Source of the DNA: Hymenobacter terrestris
GTDB taxonomy: Bacteria > Bacteroidota > Bacteroidia > Cytophagales > Hymenobacteraceae
Direction of reading: 5' to 3'
NCBI RefSeq assembly: GCF_013377905.1
Contig: NZ_JABKAV010000005.1
Coordinates: 1-64,000, forward strand
DNA: 64,000 nt
In this document: piece by piece, positions 50,282 through 58,393 of the stretch
How the letters are laid out: every line of letters begins with the position of its first letter
How positions within the stretch are numbered: position 1 is the first letter of the stretch
Notes under the pieces: generated by a model
What the model saw: the letters and a program-made list of their open reading frames with translations, nothing else
Databases searched by the model: none
Told to the model about the DNA's origin: nothing
Translations under genes and position numbers: made by a program

Positions 50282-51163
50282 ATGCCCGATTCCGACAGCC
50301 TCCCTCCCGACCCGCTTCCCCCCGACTCTGCCACCACCCCGCTGACCGGCTACACCGAGGCCGAGCTGCTGTACCTGGCCCGCCATGCGGCCGAGTACCC
50401 GCCGGCCGTGGGCCAGGCCGCCGGCTACGAACTGCAGCGGCGCGGCCTGGTACCTGGCCCGGAAGCAGCCCCTCCCCGCCCCGCCGGGCCGGCCGAGGCT
50501 GCTGGCCAGGGCGGGGCAGCGGCCACCCTGCGGGCTGTTTTTGGGTTCCGGTCGGGCTACCGGGCCACCCCGGCGCTGCTCTGGCTGAACCTGGTGGCCT
50601 ACCTGCTGCTGGGGCTGGCCGGCACCAACCTGCTGCAGCCCGCCGGCGCCGACCTCATCCGCTGGGGCTCCAACTATTCGGCCCTTACGCTGCCCGGCCA
50701 GCCCTGGCGGCTGCTTACGAGCACGTTTCTGCACGGCGGCTTTGGGCATCTGCTGCTCAATCTGCTCACCTTGGTTTTTCTGGGGCTACTCACGGAGCGG
50801 CTGGTGGGTAGCCGGCGGCTGCTGGTAGTGTATTTGCTGAGCGGAGTGGCGGCCAGCCTCACCAGCTTGTGGTGGCACAGCCAGGGCGTGAACTCGGTGG
50901 GTGCCTCCGGGGCCATTTTCGGGCTCTATGGGCTACTGCTGACCACGGTGCTGCGCCGGCCGGCCTCGCTTAGCCGCTCCGAGCGGGCGGCGCTGGGCCT
51001 GTTCGTGCTCTATTTTATGGTGAACAGTCTGGTAGGTGGCCTCGAAGCGCACACCACCGACAACGCGGCCCACGTGGGCGGGCTGCTGGCCGGTGCCATA
51101 CTCGGCGCGCTGCTACCAACTCCGGCGACCGACTCGGGGCCAACTACTCCGCACAATGACTGA
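50282..51163 (+). CDS. Rhomboid-family intramembrane serine protease
   Basis: Rhomboids cut transmembrane proteins inside the inner membrane. The 293-residue protein has an N-terminal cytoplasmic module (YTEAELLYLARHAAEYPPAV, YELQRRGLVP) and six or seven membrane helices with WRLLTSTFLHGGFGHLLLN, the catalytic Ser209 in GASGAIFGLYG and His264 in NAAHVGG. The N-terminal module matches that of the preceding gene (TAELqYL...LARqELrRRG). Start chosen at MPDSDSLPPDP; an ATG at 50249 would add 11 residues. The two genes may work together, which is inference. Confidence 0.9.
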   Translation: MPDSDSLPPDPLPPDSATTPLTGYTEAELLYLARHAAEYPPAVGQAAGYELQRRGLVPGPEAAPPRPAGPAEAAGQGGAAATLRAVFGFRSGYRATPALLWLNLVAYLLLGLAGTNLLQPAGADLIRWGSNYSALTLPGQPWRLLTSTFLHGGFGHLLLNLLTLVFLGLLTERLVGSRRLLVVYLLSGVAASLTSLWWHSQGVNSVGASGAIFGLYGLLLTTVLRRPASLSRSERAALGLFVLYFMVNSLVGGLEAHTTDNAAHVGGLLAGAILGALLPTPATDSGPTTPHND

Positions 51164-51238
51164 ACGATGCCGCCGCAGGGCCGGTACTATTTTTTCGGCT
51201 TTTGGCAACCATTCCTGCTCTATTGGCCTCCTTAGGGC

Positions 51239-52222
51239 ATGAAAAAACAGCTATACCTATTAGTAGCCGCGGCGGGCTTACCGCTGATGGCCCACGCCCA
51301 AAGCACTACAGCCGTAGCCAACGGCAACCTCGAAACCTGGCAGACCCGCAACCTGGTAGAAGCCCCAGCGGCCTGGATAACCACCGACGACCTGCTGGCC
51401 AGCCTGGGGCTGCCCCCGATTGTGGCGCCACGCACTGTTACAAAGGCAGGCGACGCACAAGGCGGCAGCTTCGCGGCCAAGCTCCAGAATCAGTCGCTGG
51501 CCCTGCGCGGCACGGGCACGGCCAGGCAACTAGCGGCACTCCGGAAGCTACCCCGGCCGCTGGACCGGCGCGATGATGAGTTTACCCTGCCCGGCATCCT
51601 GCTGAAAGCCTCGTTCAATGAAGATGGGGAGCTGGTTAATGGCGTGCCCTACACCGGTCGGCCCGCCCGCCTGCAGTTCTGGTATAAACTAACGGGGGCT
51701 ACGGTCGAAGCCGATTCGAGTATTGCCTTTCTGGCGCTGCTGAACAAATCTACCCCGGTGGCTACCGCTGCCCAGGTATTACTGCCCAAGGCGGCTTATA
51801 CCCTCATGGATGTACCGGTTACCTACCTATCAGGGCTCCAGCCCGATACGCTGGCGCTCGGCTTTGGGGTGGCAACGGCCGGCGAAGCCGACCCTACGGT
51901 TCAGCTGCTCATCGACGATGTGCAGCTAGTGGGCACCGTAACCGGCAACCGCAACTCGGCCGCCCCCGCCACGCTGTTGGTGTACCCTAACCCCAGCACT
52001 ACCGGCGAGTTCAGCCTGGCCTCGCTGACCGATGCGGCCCTCTCCACGGCTCCGCTCACCGTAACCGACGCCACCGGCCGGCTGGTGCTGCGCCAGGCGG
52101 CGGCCGCGGCCAGCGAATCGCGCGGCCGCCTGGTCGATTTGCGCGCGCAGCGGCCGGGCGTATATCTGTTACGCCTCGAAGCACCAGCCGGCCCGGTGGT
52201 CCGCAAGCTGGTGGTGCAGTAG
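51239..52222 (+). CDS. Secreted protein with T9SS type A sorting domain
   Basis: The 327-residue protein has a signal peptide (ending AHAQ), a beta-rich domain beginning NGNLETWQTRNLVEAPAAWI, which resembles the jelly-roll domains (PCMD-like) of Bacteroidota glycan-binding proteins, and a C-terminal type IX sorting domain (LLVYPNPSTTGEFSLASL, GVYLLRLEAPAGPVVRKLVV). It should cross the outer membrane through the type IX system and be released or attached to the surface. Ligand unknown. Confidence 0.8.
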   Translation: MKKQLYLLVAAAGLPLMAHAQSTTAVANGNLETWQTRNLVEAPAAWITTDDLLASLGLPPIVAPRTVTKAGDAQGGSFAAKLQNQSLALRGTGTARQLAALRKLPRPLDRRDDEFTLPGILLKASFNEDGELVNGVPYTGRPARLQFWYKLTGATVEADSSIAFLALLNKSTPVATAAQVLLPKAAYTLMDVPVTYLSGLQPDTLALGFGVATAGEADPTVQLLIDDVQLVGTVTGNRNSAAPATLLVYPNPSTTGEFSLASLTDAALSTAPLTVTDATGRLVLRQAAAAASESRGRLVDLRAQRPGVYLLRLEAPAGPVVRKLVVQ

Positions 52223-52364
52223 AAAATCAGGGAGCCTTTTTCAGCAGGGGGGCTCCGGCGTACAGCGTTGGGGCCCGCTTTTGCTTGTGGCCGCCAGGGT
52301 ATTCGGCGCCGAGCTGGTATCTTGGGCTTGTAGCCAACGCGATGTGTGCAGCGGCTTCCTTTGC

Positions 52365-52372
52365 TACTTTTG
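52365..52372 (+). promoter_or_regulatory. -7 element of the esterase gene, leaderless arrangement
   Basis: TACTTTTG ends 5 nt before the GTG at 52378; same geometry as sbcD and dinB. Confidence 0.5.
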
Positions 52373-52377
52373 CTCCC

Positions 52378-53622
52378 GTGACTGAACCGCTCGACCAGGA
52401 TGACGCTACTCCTTCGCCCCGGCGCCCGCGCTGGAAGCGGGTGGCCGCCGCCGTAGGCCGGGCCGCCCGCGCCCCCTTCGATGGGGCCGGCGCGCTCTAC
52501 CGCATTGGCCAGGACAACCTGCACTTCACGCTGCCCGTGCTCAACGGGGCCTTCGGCGACCAGCTGGCCGCCCGCCACGACCGACGTACCATTCCTTTCA
52601 GCTTCCGTCGCTACGCCGCCGATGTGGCCGTAGCCGACCTCGGCCTGCAGCCGGCCAACGGTGGCCGCCCGCGCACCACGGTGGTTTTCCTGCACGGGCT
52701 GATGGGCGATGAGGTGATCTGGCAGACCGGCCACGGCCCCGACGACCTGCGGTTTGGCCCGCGCCTACAGCAGGACCTGCCCGAAGTGTGCTGCCTGTAC
52801 GTGCGGTATAACTCGGGCCTGCACATTTCCGAAAACGGCCGCCGCCTCCACGAGTTGCTAACCGAACTGGTGGCTACCTACCCCAAAGCCGTGGGCGAGC
52901 TGGTGCTAGTGGGCCACAGCATGGGGGGGCTGCTCATCCGCTCGGCTGGGTATTACGCAGAGGAGGCAGCCCTCGAGAGTGAAAAATCAAACGGTGAAAA
53001 TGATTCGACCATCAGCTCGGCGGCTCTGGTTGGGGAGGAGCGTGATACCGCGGAGCTTGCGCTTGAGGACCCGCAGCCAAGCGGCAAAAAACCAAACACG
53101 AAAACCAAACAACAAGCGCCGAAACCCAACACCTGGCTGGACCGCCTGCGCGACGTGTTTCTGCTGGGCGTGCCCAACGACGGCTCGTTTCTGGAGCAGA
53201 ACAGCCACTTCACCAGTCTGGTACTGCGCAAAATCAACCTCTGGCCCACCCGCGCCATTAGCGGCCTGCTCGACCAGCGTAGCAACGGCATCAAGGATTT
53301 GCGCCACGCCTTGCTCGTGGATGAGGACTGGCAAAGCCCCCACGCCGACGACCTGTTTCCGCCCCGCACGGTAGTGCCCCTGCTGCCCCACGTGCACTAC
53401 CACGTGCTGGTGGGCTCGTTGCTGAAATCGGCCAGCTCGGCGCTGCACGACTACTTTGGCGACGGACTGGTAGGAGCAGGCAGCGCCGCCGGCCGTATTT
53501 TTCAGGACCCCGCCGCGCCGCCCGGCCGGCTCATCAGCACCCGCGTGTACCCGCAGCTCCACCACGGCACGCTGCTCAGCAACCCCGAGGTGTACCAGTA
53601 CCTGCGCGAGCGAATTGGCTGA
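52378..53622 (+). CDS. Alpha/beta hydrolase, PGAP1/esterase-like
   Basis: The 414-residue protein has an alpha/beta hydrolase core with the oxyanion strand TTVVFLHGLMGDEVIW, the nucleophile elbow GHSMGG, FLLGVPNDGS and a late His in YPQLHHGTLLS. This is the pattern of PGAP1-like lipases and esterases. There is no signal peptide. A charged, low-complexity insert of about 50 residues (roughly 200-255) interrupts the fold after the elbow. Start set at GTG because of the promoter element 5 nt before; the frame is open to 52285, upstream of the promoter. Confidence 0.78.
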   Translation: MTEPLDQDDATPSPRRPRWKRVAAAVGRAARAPFDGAGALYRIGQDNLHFTLPVLNGAFGDQLAARHDRRTIPFSFRRYAADVAVADLGLQPANGGRPRTTVVFLHGLMGDEVIWQTGHGPDDLRFGPRLQQDLPEVCCLYVRYNSGLHISENGRRLHELLTELVATYPKAVGELVLVGHSMGGLLIRSAGYYAEEAALESEKSNGENDSTISSAALVGEERDTAELALEDPQPSGKKPNTKTKQQAPKPNTWLDRLRDVFLLGVPNDGSFLEQNSHFTSLVLRKINLWPTRAISGLLDQRSNGIKDLRHALLVDEDWQSPHADDLFPPRTVVPLLPHVHYHVLVGSLLKSASSALHDYFGDGLVGAGSAAGRIFQDPAAPPGRLISTRVYPQLHHGTLLSNPEVYQYLRERIG

Positions 53623-53879
53623 TACCAGCGTTGGCGCGCAACGGCCGCAGCAGGCCGGATGCCCGAATTTTGTATAGAATTTCACCCGCATTGAGTAGCA
53701 AGTAGGCAAGAAGTTAGCCCCCGTTTTTAATGATTCCGATACAGAACTACACCTAACCGGGGCGGAGGCACAACAGAGGCAGATTGGCGGGCATTATTCC
53801 AGACAGTCAGGCGTTTAAGCGCCACGAACTGTCCGGGCAGCTTATTCCGGCAGGACCCATTTGCACTCCTTCCGCTTCT

Positions 53880-56408
53880 ATGCAACCAATCATTTCTTCG
53901 CTGCGGCTGCTGCTTAGCGGCCTTTTTTTCGCCGTTCTGGCCAGCCAGCCAACCTTAGTTGCGGCCCAGTCAACACCTTCCAACCCTGCAAAACCGGCCA
54001 TTACGGCAGGGCACGGTACATCGCTCTGGGAGGCAGTAGCCGCGCCGGCAGCGGCCCGCGGCCCGGTAGCTGGCCCTCCCGCCAGTTGGTTCCGGCTCGA
54101 TACCACGCAACTGGCCGCCCGGCTGGCGCTGGCTCCGGCCGAAAACCAGCCTGCAGCTCCGGTAGTGTTGGAATTGCCCCACCCCGATGGCACTATCCAC
54201 CGCTACGCTTTCACCCAGGTGCCCGTAATGGCCCCGGCATTAGCCGCCCGCTACCCGCGCATCCGCACGTTTGCTGGTCGCTCGCTCGATGAGCCCGCCG
54301 CCACCGTGCGCCTGGAATGGACGCCAACCGGGTTGCACGCCCAGCTTCTGGCCGCCGATGGGGCCGTCAGCAGCATTCTGGCCGACGAATCGGCTGCCGC
54401 TTCCACTCTATATCAGAGCCGCCCGCAGGCCCCGGTTGCTTTCGACTGCCAAAGCCTGCTGCCACCCGATGCCCCGCTGGAGCGCCCCGGTGATACGCCC
54501 CCGGCCCCACCCGCGCCGTATGGCGGGCAGCTGCGCACACTGCGCCTGGCCGTGGCCACCACCAGCGAGTTTGTAAGCCGACTGGGCGGCGGCACCGTAG
54601 CCGGCACCATGAGCGAACTGGTAAAGCTGGTGAACTCGCTCAACGGTGTATACGAGCGGGAGCTGGCCCTGCGCCTGCAGTTAGTGGCCAATAACGATAA
54701 GCTCATTTTCGCCGACGCCGCTACCAGCCCTTATTCCGACACCTCGCCTATAGGCCTGCTGAATGCCAATGCGAGCGTGCTCAACAACAACATAGGGGCC
54801 GCCAACTACGACCTGGGCCATGTGCTGGGCTACAACAGTGGCGGCTACTCGGGCGTGGCCTACGTGGGGGTGGTCTGCTCGCTTTCTTCGGGAATATCGG
54901 GCAAGGGCGGCGGGTCATCGACGGCCAGCAACGCTAGTTTTCTTGCGGAAGTAACCCTGCACGAAATCGGGCACCAGCTGGGCTCCGGGCACACTTTCAA
55001 CGGCGACAAAGGCATTTGCAGCGGCAACCGCAGCAGCACGTTGGCTTACGAACCCGGCGCGGGCAACACCATCATGTCGTATGATGGCCGCTGCAGCCCC
55101 GACAACGTGGGAACCGGCATCGTGTACTTCCATGCGGCCAGCCTGAGCGCCATTATACCCAGACTTACCTGCGGCACGCTAACGGCCAACAACGGCAACC
55201 GGGCGCCCACTGCGCAGGTGCCGGCCGGCTCGTTCATTCTTCCCAAAGGCACCCCCTTTGCCCTCACCGGCATCGCCACCGACCCCGACAACGATGCCTT
55301 ATTCTACAGTTGGGAGCAGTTGGATTTAGGCGACCCCACCGGCCTTGCCGGCGCGGCCACCGACGCCAGCGCGCCGCCGCTGTTTCGCAGCTTTTTGCCC
55401 ATTAACAGCGCTACACGTACGTTTCCGCAGTTAAATGCCGTCCTGAATAATACCAGCTCGGTAGGCGAAATTCTGCCGTTGGTAGCACGGCCCCTCAACT
55501 TCCGCCTGACCGTGCGCGACAACCGCGGCGGCGTGGCCGGTGCCAACCTGCGCATGAGCGTGGCCGATGCAGGCCCGTTTCGGGTAACGGCCCCGGCCGC
55601 AGCCCTCACGGCTGCCCCAAATAGCCTTTACGTCGTAACCTGGGATGTGCTCGGCACCGACCAGGCGCCTGTAAGCTGCGCCAACGTGCGGATTCTGTTT
55701 TCCACTGATGGCGGCCTGACTTTTCCTGATGTGCTGGCGGCCAGCGTACCCAACAATGGCGCGGCCTCGGTGCGCCTGCCCGTAACCCCAACCACTAAAG
55801 GCCGGCTTAAGGTGGAGGCCGTTGGCAACGTATTTTTTGCTCTCAGCCCGGCCACCATTACCCTGAGCGGCCCGGCGGTTCCGTTGCCCGTTACGCTGGT
55901 TAGCTTTACGGCCGAGGCGCGCGGAACCGCGGCCCAGCTTCGCTGGCGCACGGCCACTGAGTTCAACAACGCAGGCTTTGCGGTAGAGGTATCCACCGAT
56001 GGCACGGCGTTCCGGCGGCGGGCCTGGATACCCGGCCGCGGCGAGGCGGCCACCTACGAGTTCACCGACAACCAATTGCCTACCTACGGCTCGAAACTGG
56101 TGTACTATCGCCTGCAGCAGATCGATTTCGACAGCACGGCCAGCCTGTCGGAGGTGCGGCCGGTGGCGGTGCCGGCCGGCAGCGTCGCCTGGCAGCTGTG
56201 GCCCAACCCCACCCGCGAGGGCCGGGTATCGGTAGCCGGCCTGCCCGCCGGCCAGCCAGTACAGCTGCTCGACCTGACGGGCCGCCTGCTGCTGACGACC
56301 ACCATGCCGCCCGCCGGCCCCCTGACCCTGGAGCTGCCAGCCGGCCTGCGCGCCGGGCTGTATCTGGTGCGCAGCGGCAGCCAAAGCCGGCGACTAGTAG
56401 TGGAATAG
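53880..56408 (+). CDS. Secreted reprolysin-like zinc metalloprotease with T9SS sorting domain
   Basis: The 842-residue protein has a signal peptide (to about residue 27), a propeptide-like N-terminal region (about 60-215), a reprolysin/M12B-like protease domain (about 220-440) with the zinc motif HEIGHQLGSGH (His361, Glu362, His365, His371) and Met-turn NTIMSYDG, then Ig/fibronectin-like domains and a type IX C-terminal sorting domain (WQLWPNPTREGRVSVAGLP, LYLVRSGSQSRRLVVE). It is a secreted endopeptidase, probably for nutrient breakdown. Start set at MQPIISSLRLLL; the frame is open to 53784. Confidence 0.9.
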   Translation: MQPIISSLRLLLSGLFFAVLASQPTLVAAQSTPSNPAKPAITAGHGTSLWEAVAAPAAARGPVAGPPASWFRLDTTQLAARLALAPAENQPAAPVVLELPHPDGTIHRYAFTQVPVMAPALAARYPRIRTFAGRSLDEPAATVRLEWTPTGLHAQLLAADGAVSSILADESAAASTLYQSRPQAPVAFDCQSLLPPDAPLERPGDTPPAPPAPYGGQLRTLRLAVATTSEFVSRLGGGTVAGTMSELVKLVNSLNGVYERELALRLQLVANNDKLIFADAATSPYSDTSPIGLLNANASVLNNNIGAANYDLGHVLGYNSGGYSGVAYVGVVCSLSSGISGKGGGSSTASNASFLAEVTLHEIGHQLGSGHTFNGDKGICSGNRSSTLAYEPGAGNTIMSYDGRCSPDNVGTGIVYFHAASLSAIIPRLTCGTLTANNGNRAPTAQVPAGSFILPKGTPFALTGIATDPDNDALFYSWEQLDLGDPTGLAGAATDASAPPLFRSFLPINSATRTFPQLNAVLNNTSSVGEILPLVARPLNFRLTVRDNRGGVAGANLRMSVADAGPFRVTAPAAALTAAPNSLYVVTWDVLGTDQAPVSCANVRILFSTDGGLTFPDVLAASVPNNGAASVRLPVTPTTKGRLKVEAVGNVFFALSPATITLSGPAVPLPVTLVSFTAEARGTAAQLRWRTATEFNNAGFAVEVSTDGTAFRRRAWIPGRGEAATYEFTDNQLPTYGSKLVYYRLQQIDFDSTASLSEVRPVAVPAGSVAWQLWPNPTREGRVSVAGLPAGQPVQLLDLTGRLLLTTTMPPAGPLTLELPAGLRAGLYLVRSGSQSRRLVVE

Positions 56409-56474
56409 CTCTGTGGAGGCTGAAACCAGGAGTAAAATGAGGAGTGCGGCCCCGAGCCACAATACCTTTTTTTC

Positions 56475-56482
56475 TACCTTGC
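56475..56482 (+). promoter_or_regulatory. -7-like promoter element for the glycosyltransferase-like gene
   Basis: TACCTTGC, 37 nt before the ATG, immediately after a run of T that may terminate the preceding protease transcript. Confidence 0.45.
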
Positions 56483-56519
56483 CGTACTCCTGGTATCTAC
56501 CTCGACCATCTACTAGCCT

Positions 56520-57635
56520 ATGTCCACTGCTTCTTCCCGCGTATTGCTGCTTGGCTGGAATGAAGTATTTCCTCCCCAGTCAGCGGCCATTGCGCCGCTC
56601 CGAACCTTGGTGCAGCAGCTGGCTCCGTTAGCCAACCTGGCGGTGCTGCTGCCCCACGAGCCGCAGCCGGCCTTTGCCGCAGCCGGGACCAGCCTACGCA
56701 TTACCGGGCTGGCCAACCTTGACCTGGCTGCTCTTCAGACCGGAGCACGCCCCAGCCCGAACCCAGCTGCGTGGCAGGCTCCGGCTTCGCCCTACATCGG
56801 CAGCAGCAGTCCGGCCGCGCCTTATCTGGGAGCCACTCCTATGGTTTCGGCCGGGCCCATTGCCTCTGTTGCACCGACCGCTTGGCCGGCTGCGCCCGAA
56901 GCAACTGGCGGAATTCCAACCGAGCCCGCCAATCCGCCAGCTGCTTCGGCAGCGCCAGTAGGCAGAACACCGGCCGATGGAGACTTCCCAACTATCGGCA
57001 CCCAATCCGACCGTCCCGAACTGGTCGAACCGAACACTGCCCCCGCTGCCCTCGACGCCGGGCAACCGGAGCAGGGCCCGGCTGATTCAACTGATCCTGC
57101 TCCTACTCCCTTCCGTGTTGCGCTAGGCCCGCCACCGTCGCTCTCGCCGGTGCACGCCACGCTCACGCAGGAGCTGGCTGCGCTGGGGCACAATCCGCCC
57201 AACGCCGCAGCAGCCGACCTCAACTTTCAGGTGATTCAGTATGCGCGGTTTGCGACCAGTTGGGCCAGTGGCCGGCAGTTTGCCGTAATTTACGCCGTAG
57301 ATTGGCCCACTTGGCTGGCGGCCATGGAAATCCGGCAGCTAACGGGCTGGCCTCTGGTGCTGCACGTACACAGCCTAGCCCAGGAGCGCGCCGCCGCCGC
57401 CGAAACCGGCTGGGCCGTAGCCCTGGAACGCCTGGCCTTGCGCCGCGCCGATCTGGTGCTGGCTTCCACAGTCGAGGTAGCCAACCTGCTGATTGAGCGG
57501 TACCATCTGCCGTCCGAGCGGCTCCAGACGATTGCCGTCAGCAATACAGCCGCCATCAACGAGCGGCTGCTTCACATCGAACACTACCGGACGGGCCGTT
57601 TGGCCGGCTCCCCTATTACCCCTTCTTCAACATGA
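56520..57635 (+). CDS. Stand-alone GT-B N-terminal domain protein (half glycosyltransferase)
   Basis: The 371-residue protein opens RVLLLGWNEVFPP, like the first strand and loop of GT4/GT5 glycogen-synthase-type enzymes, then has a Pro/Ala/Ser-rich linker of about 120 residues (about 75-205). It resumes the GT N-terminal domain with FAVIYAVDWPTWLAAMEIRQ, LTGWPLVLHVHSLAQER, RADLVLASTVEVANLLI and YHLPSERLQTI. The C-terminal nucleotide-sugar-binding domain (GT1-like, with its ExxGxxxxE motif) is missing, and the reading frame ends naturally. Catalysis alone is unlikely. Its stop overlaps the next start (ATGA), so the two are coupled. A regulatory or partner role is inference. Confidence 0.55.
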   Translation: MSTASSRVLLLGWNEVFPPQSAAIAPLRTLVQQLAPLANLAVLLPHEPQPAFAAAGTSLRITGLANLDLAALQTGARPSPNPAAWQAPASPYIGSSSPAAPYLGATPMVSAGPIASVAPTAWPAAPEATGGIPTEPANPPAASAAPVGRTPADGDFPTIGTQSDRPELVEPNTAPAALDAGQPEQGPADSTDPAPTPFRVALGPPPSLSPVHATLTQELAALGHNPPNAAAADLNFQVIQYARFATSWASGRQFAVIYAVDWPTWLAAMEIRQLTGWPLVLHVHSLAQERAAAAETGWAVALERLALRRADLVLASTVEVANLLIERYHLPSERLQTIAVSNTAAINERLLHIEHYRTGRLAGSPITPSST

Positions 57636-58126
57636 GTTCCTCTGCCTCCGCTACGCCAAATCGCCACGAATTTGATGCTCCCCTCGAAATGGACGGAGCC
57701 GACAACGGCGTGTTTGTAGTTGTACCCTTCGATGTGACGGCCGAATATGGCGTTAAAGGCGCGCTGCCCGTGCAGGGTACCATCGACGGATTTCCTATTC
57801 GCCTGAATCTGACGCCGATGGGCGGCGAGCACCATGGCTTCAGCGTGCGCAAAGAAGTGCGCAACGCCATCGATAAAACCTGGGCCGATACCGTGCATGT
57901 AGTGCTGTGGCACGATACCGACCCTAGTGGCCTGGAGCTGCCCGCCGAGTTGGCGCAGGCCCTCGACCGCACCGGTCTGCGGGCCAAGTTCGACGCCCTG
58001 CCCTTCACCCAGCGCAAGCAGCTGGCCCAGCACATCAGCCGTGCCAAAAAGTCTGACGCCCGCGACCTGCGCATCAACGAGGCGCTGGAACAAGCCGAAT
58101 CGGGCCGCAGAACGAAGAACACCTGA
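57632..58126 (+). CDS. DUF1905/YdeI-OmpD-associated protein
   Basis: The 164-residue protein has the DUF1905 pattern: FDAPLEMDGADNGVFVVVPF then DVTAEYGVKGALPVQGTIDG and SVRKEVRNAIDKTWADTVHV, followed by the YdeI/OmpD-associated C-terminal part (KFDALPFTQRKQLAQHISRA, KKSDARDLRINEALE). Family role is unclear; some members are linked to resistance to antimicrobial peptides or bacteriocins. It overlaps the preceding gene by 4 nt and is closed by a strong terminator. Confidence 0.85.
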   Translation: MSSSASATPNRHEFDAPLEMDGADNGVFVVVPFDVTAEYGVKGALPVQGTIDGFPIRLNLTPMGGEHHGFSVRKEVRNAIDKTWADTVHVVLWHDTDPSGLELPAELAQALDRTGLRAKFDALPFTQRKQLAQHISRAKKSDARDLRINEALEQAESGRRTKNT

Positions 58127-58129
58127 TTT

Positions 58130-58150
58130 GTTAGCTGTTAGCTGTTAGCT
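58130..58150. repeat. Triple tandem 7-mer GTTAGCT
   Basis: Three perfect head-to-tail copies of GTTAGCT immediately after the DUF1905 gene. Similar AGCT-rich stretches occur near 46.3, 47.0 and 43.3-43.5 kb. Confidence 0.6.
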
Positions 58151-58158
58151 GACAAACG

Positions 58159-58200
58159 AAGAAGCCCGCACACTCGGTTGAGTGTGCGGGCTTCTTGTTT
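58159..58200 (+). terminator. Rho-independent terminator
   Basis: Perfect 16-bp stem (58159-58174 with 58181-58196), 6-nt loop and a TTGTTT tail; ends the glycosyltransferase-like/DUF1905 unit. Confidence 0.85.
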
Positions 58201-58272
58201 AGGCAAAAGCAAGAAGGCAGTTTAGACGAAACCCATTGACTGATCCAAGACTGTGGCGTGCATATATCGGCA

Positions 58273-58366
58273 CGACGTAGGGGCGGGACTTTCCCCCGCC
58301 CGTCGTTGAACGATTCAAACCAGGACCGTTCGACGGCGGGCGGGGACAAGCCCCGCCCCTACATCG
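58273..58366. repeat. REP-like palindromic repeat, copy 3
   Basis: Two 40-nt arms (58273-58312 and 58327-58366) are inverted and about 80 percent identical, each reading GTAGGGGCGGG...CCCGCCCG(T/C)CGT...GAACG. It lies between convergent genes, just before the glgB stop. Confidence 0.8.
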
Positions 58367-58393
58367 ACCTCCCAGATTTCACAGGCGACCTGT

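Noticed and set aside
58130..58150. CRISPR-like array
   Set aside because: The units are 7 nt without spacers; no cas genes in the window.
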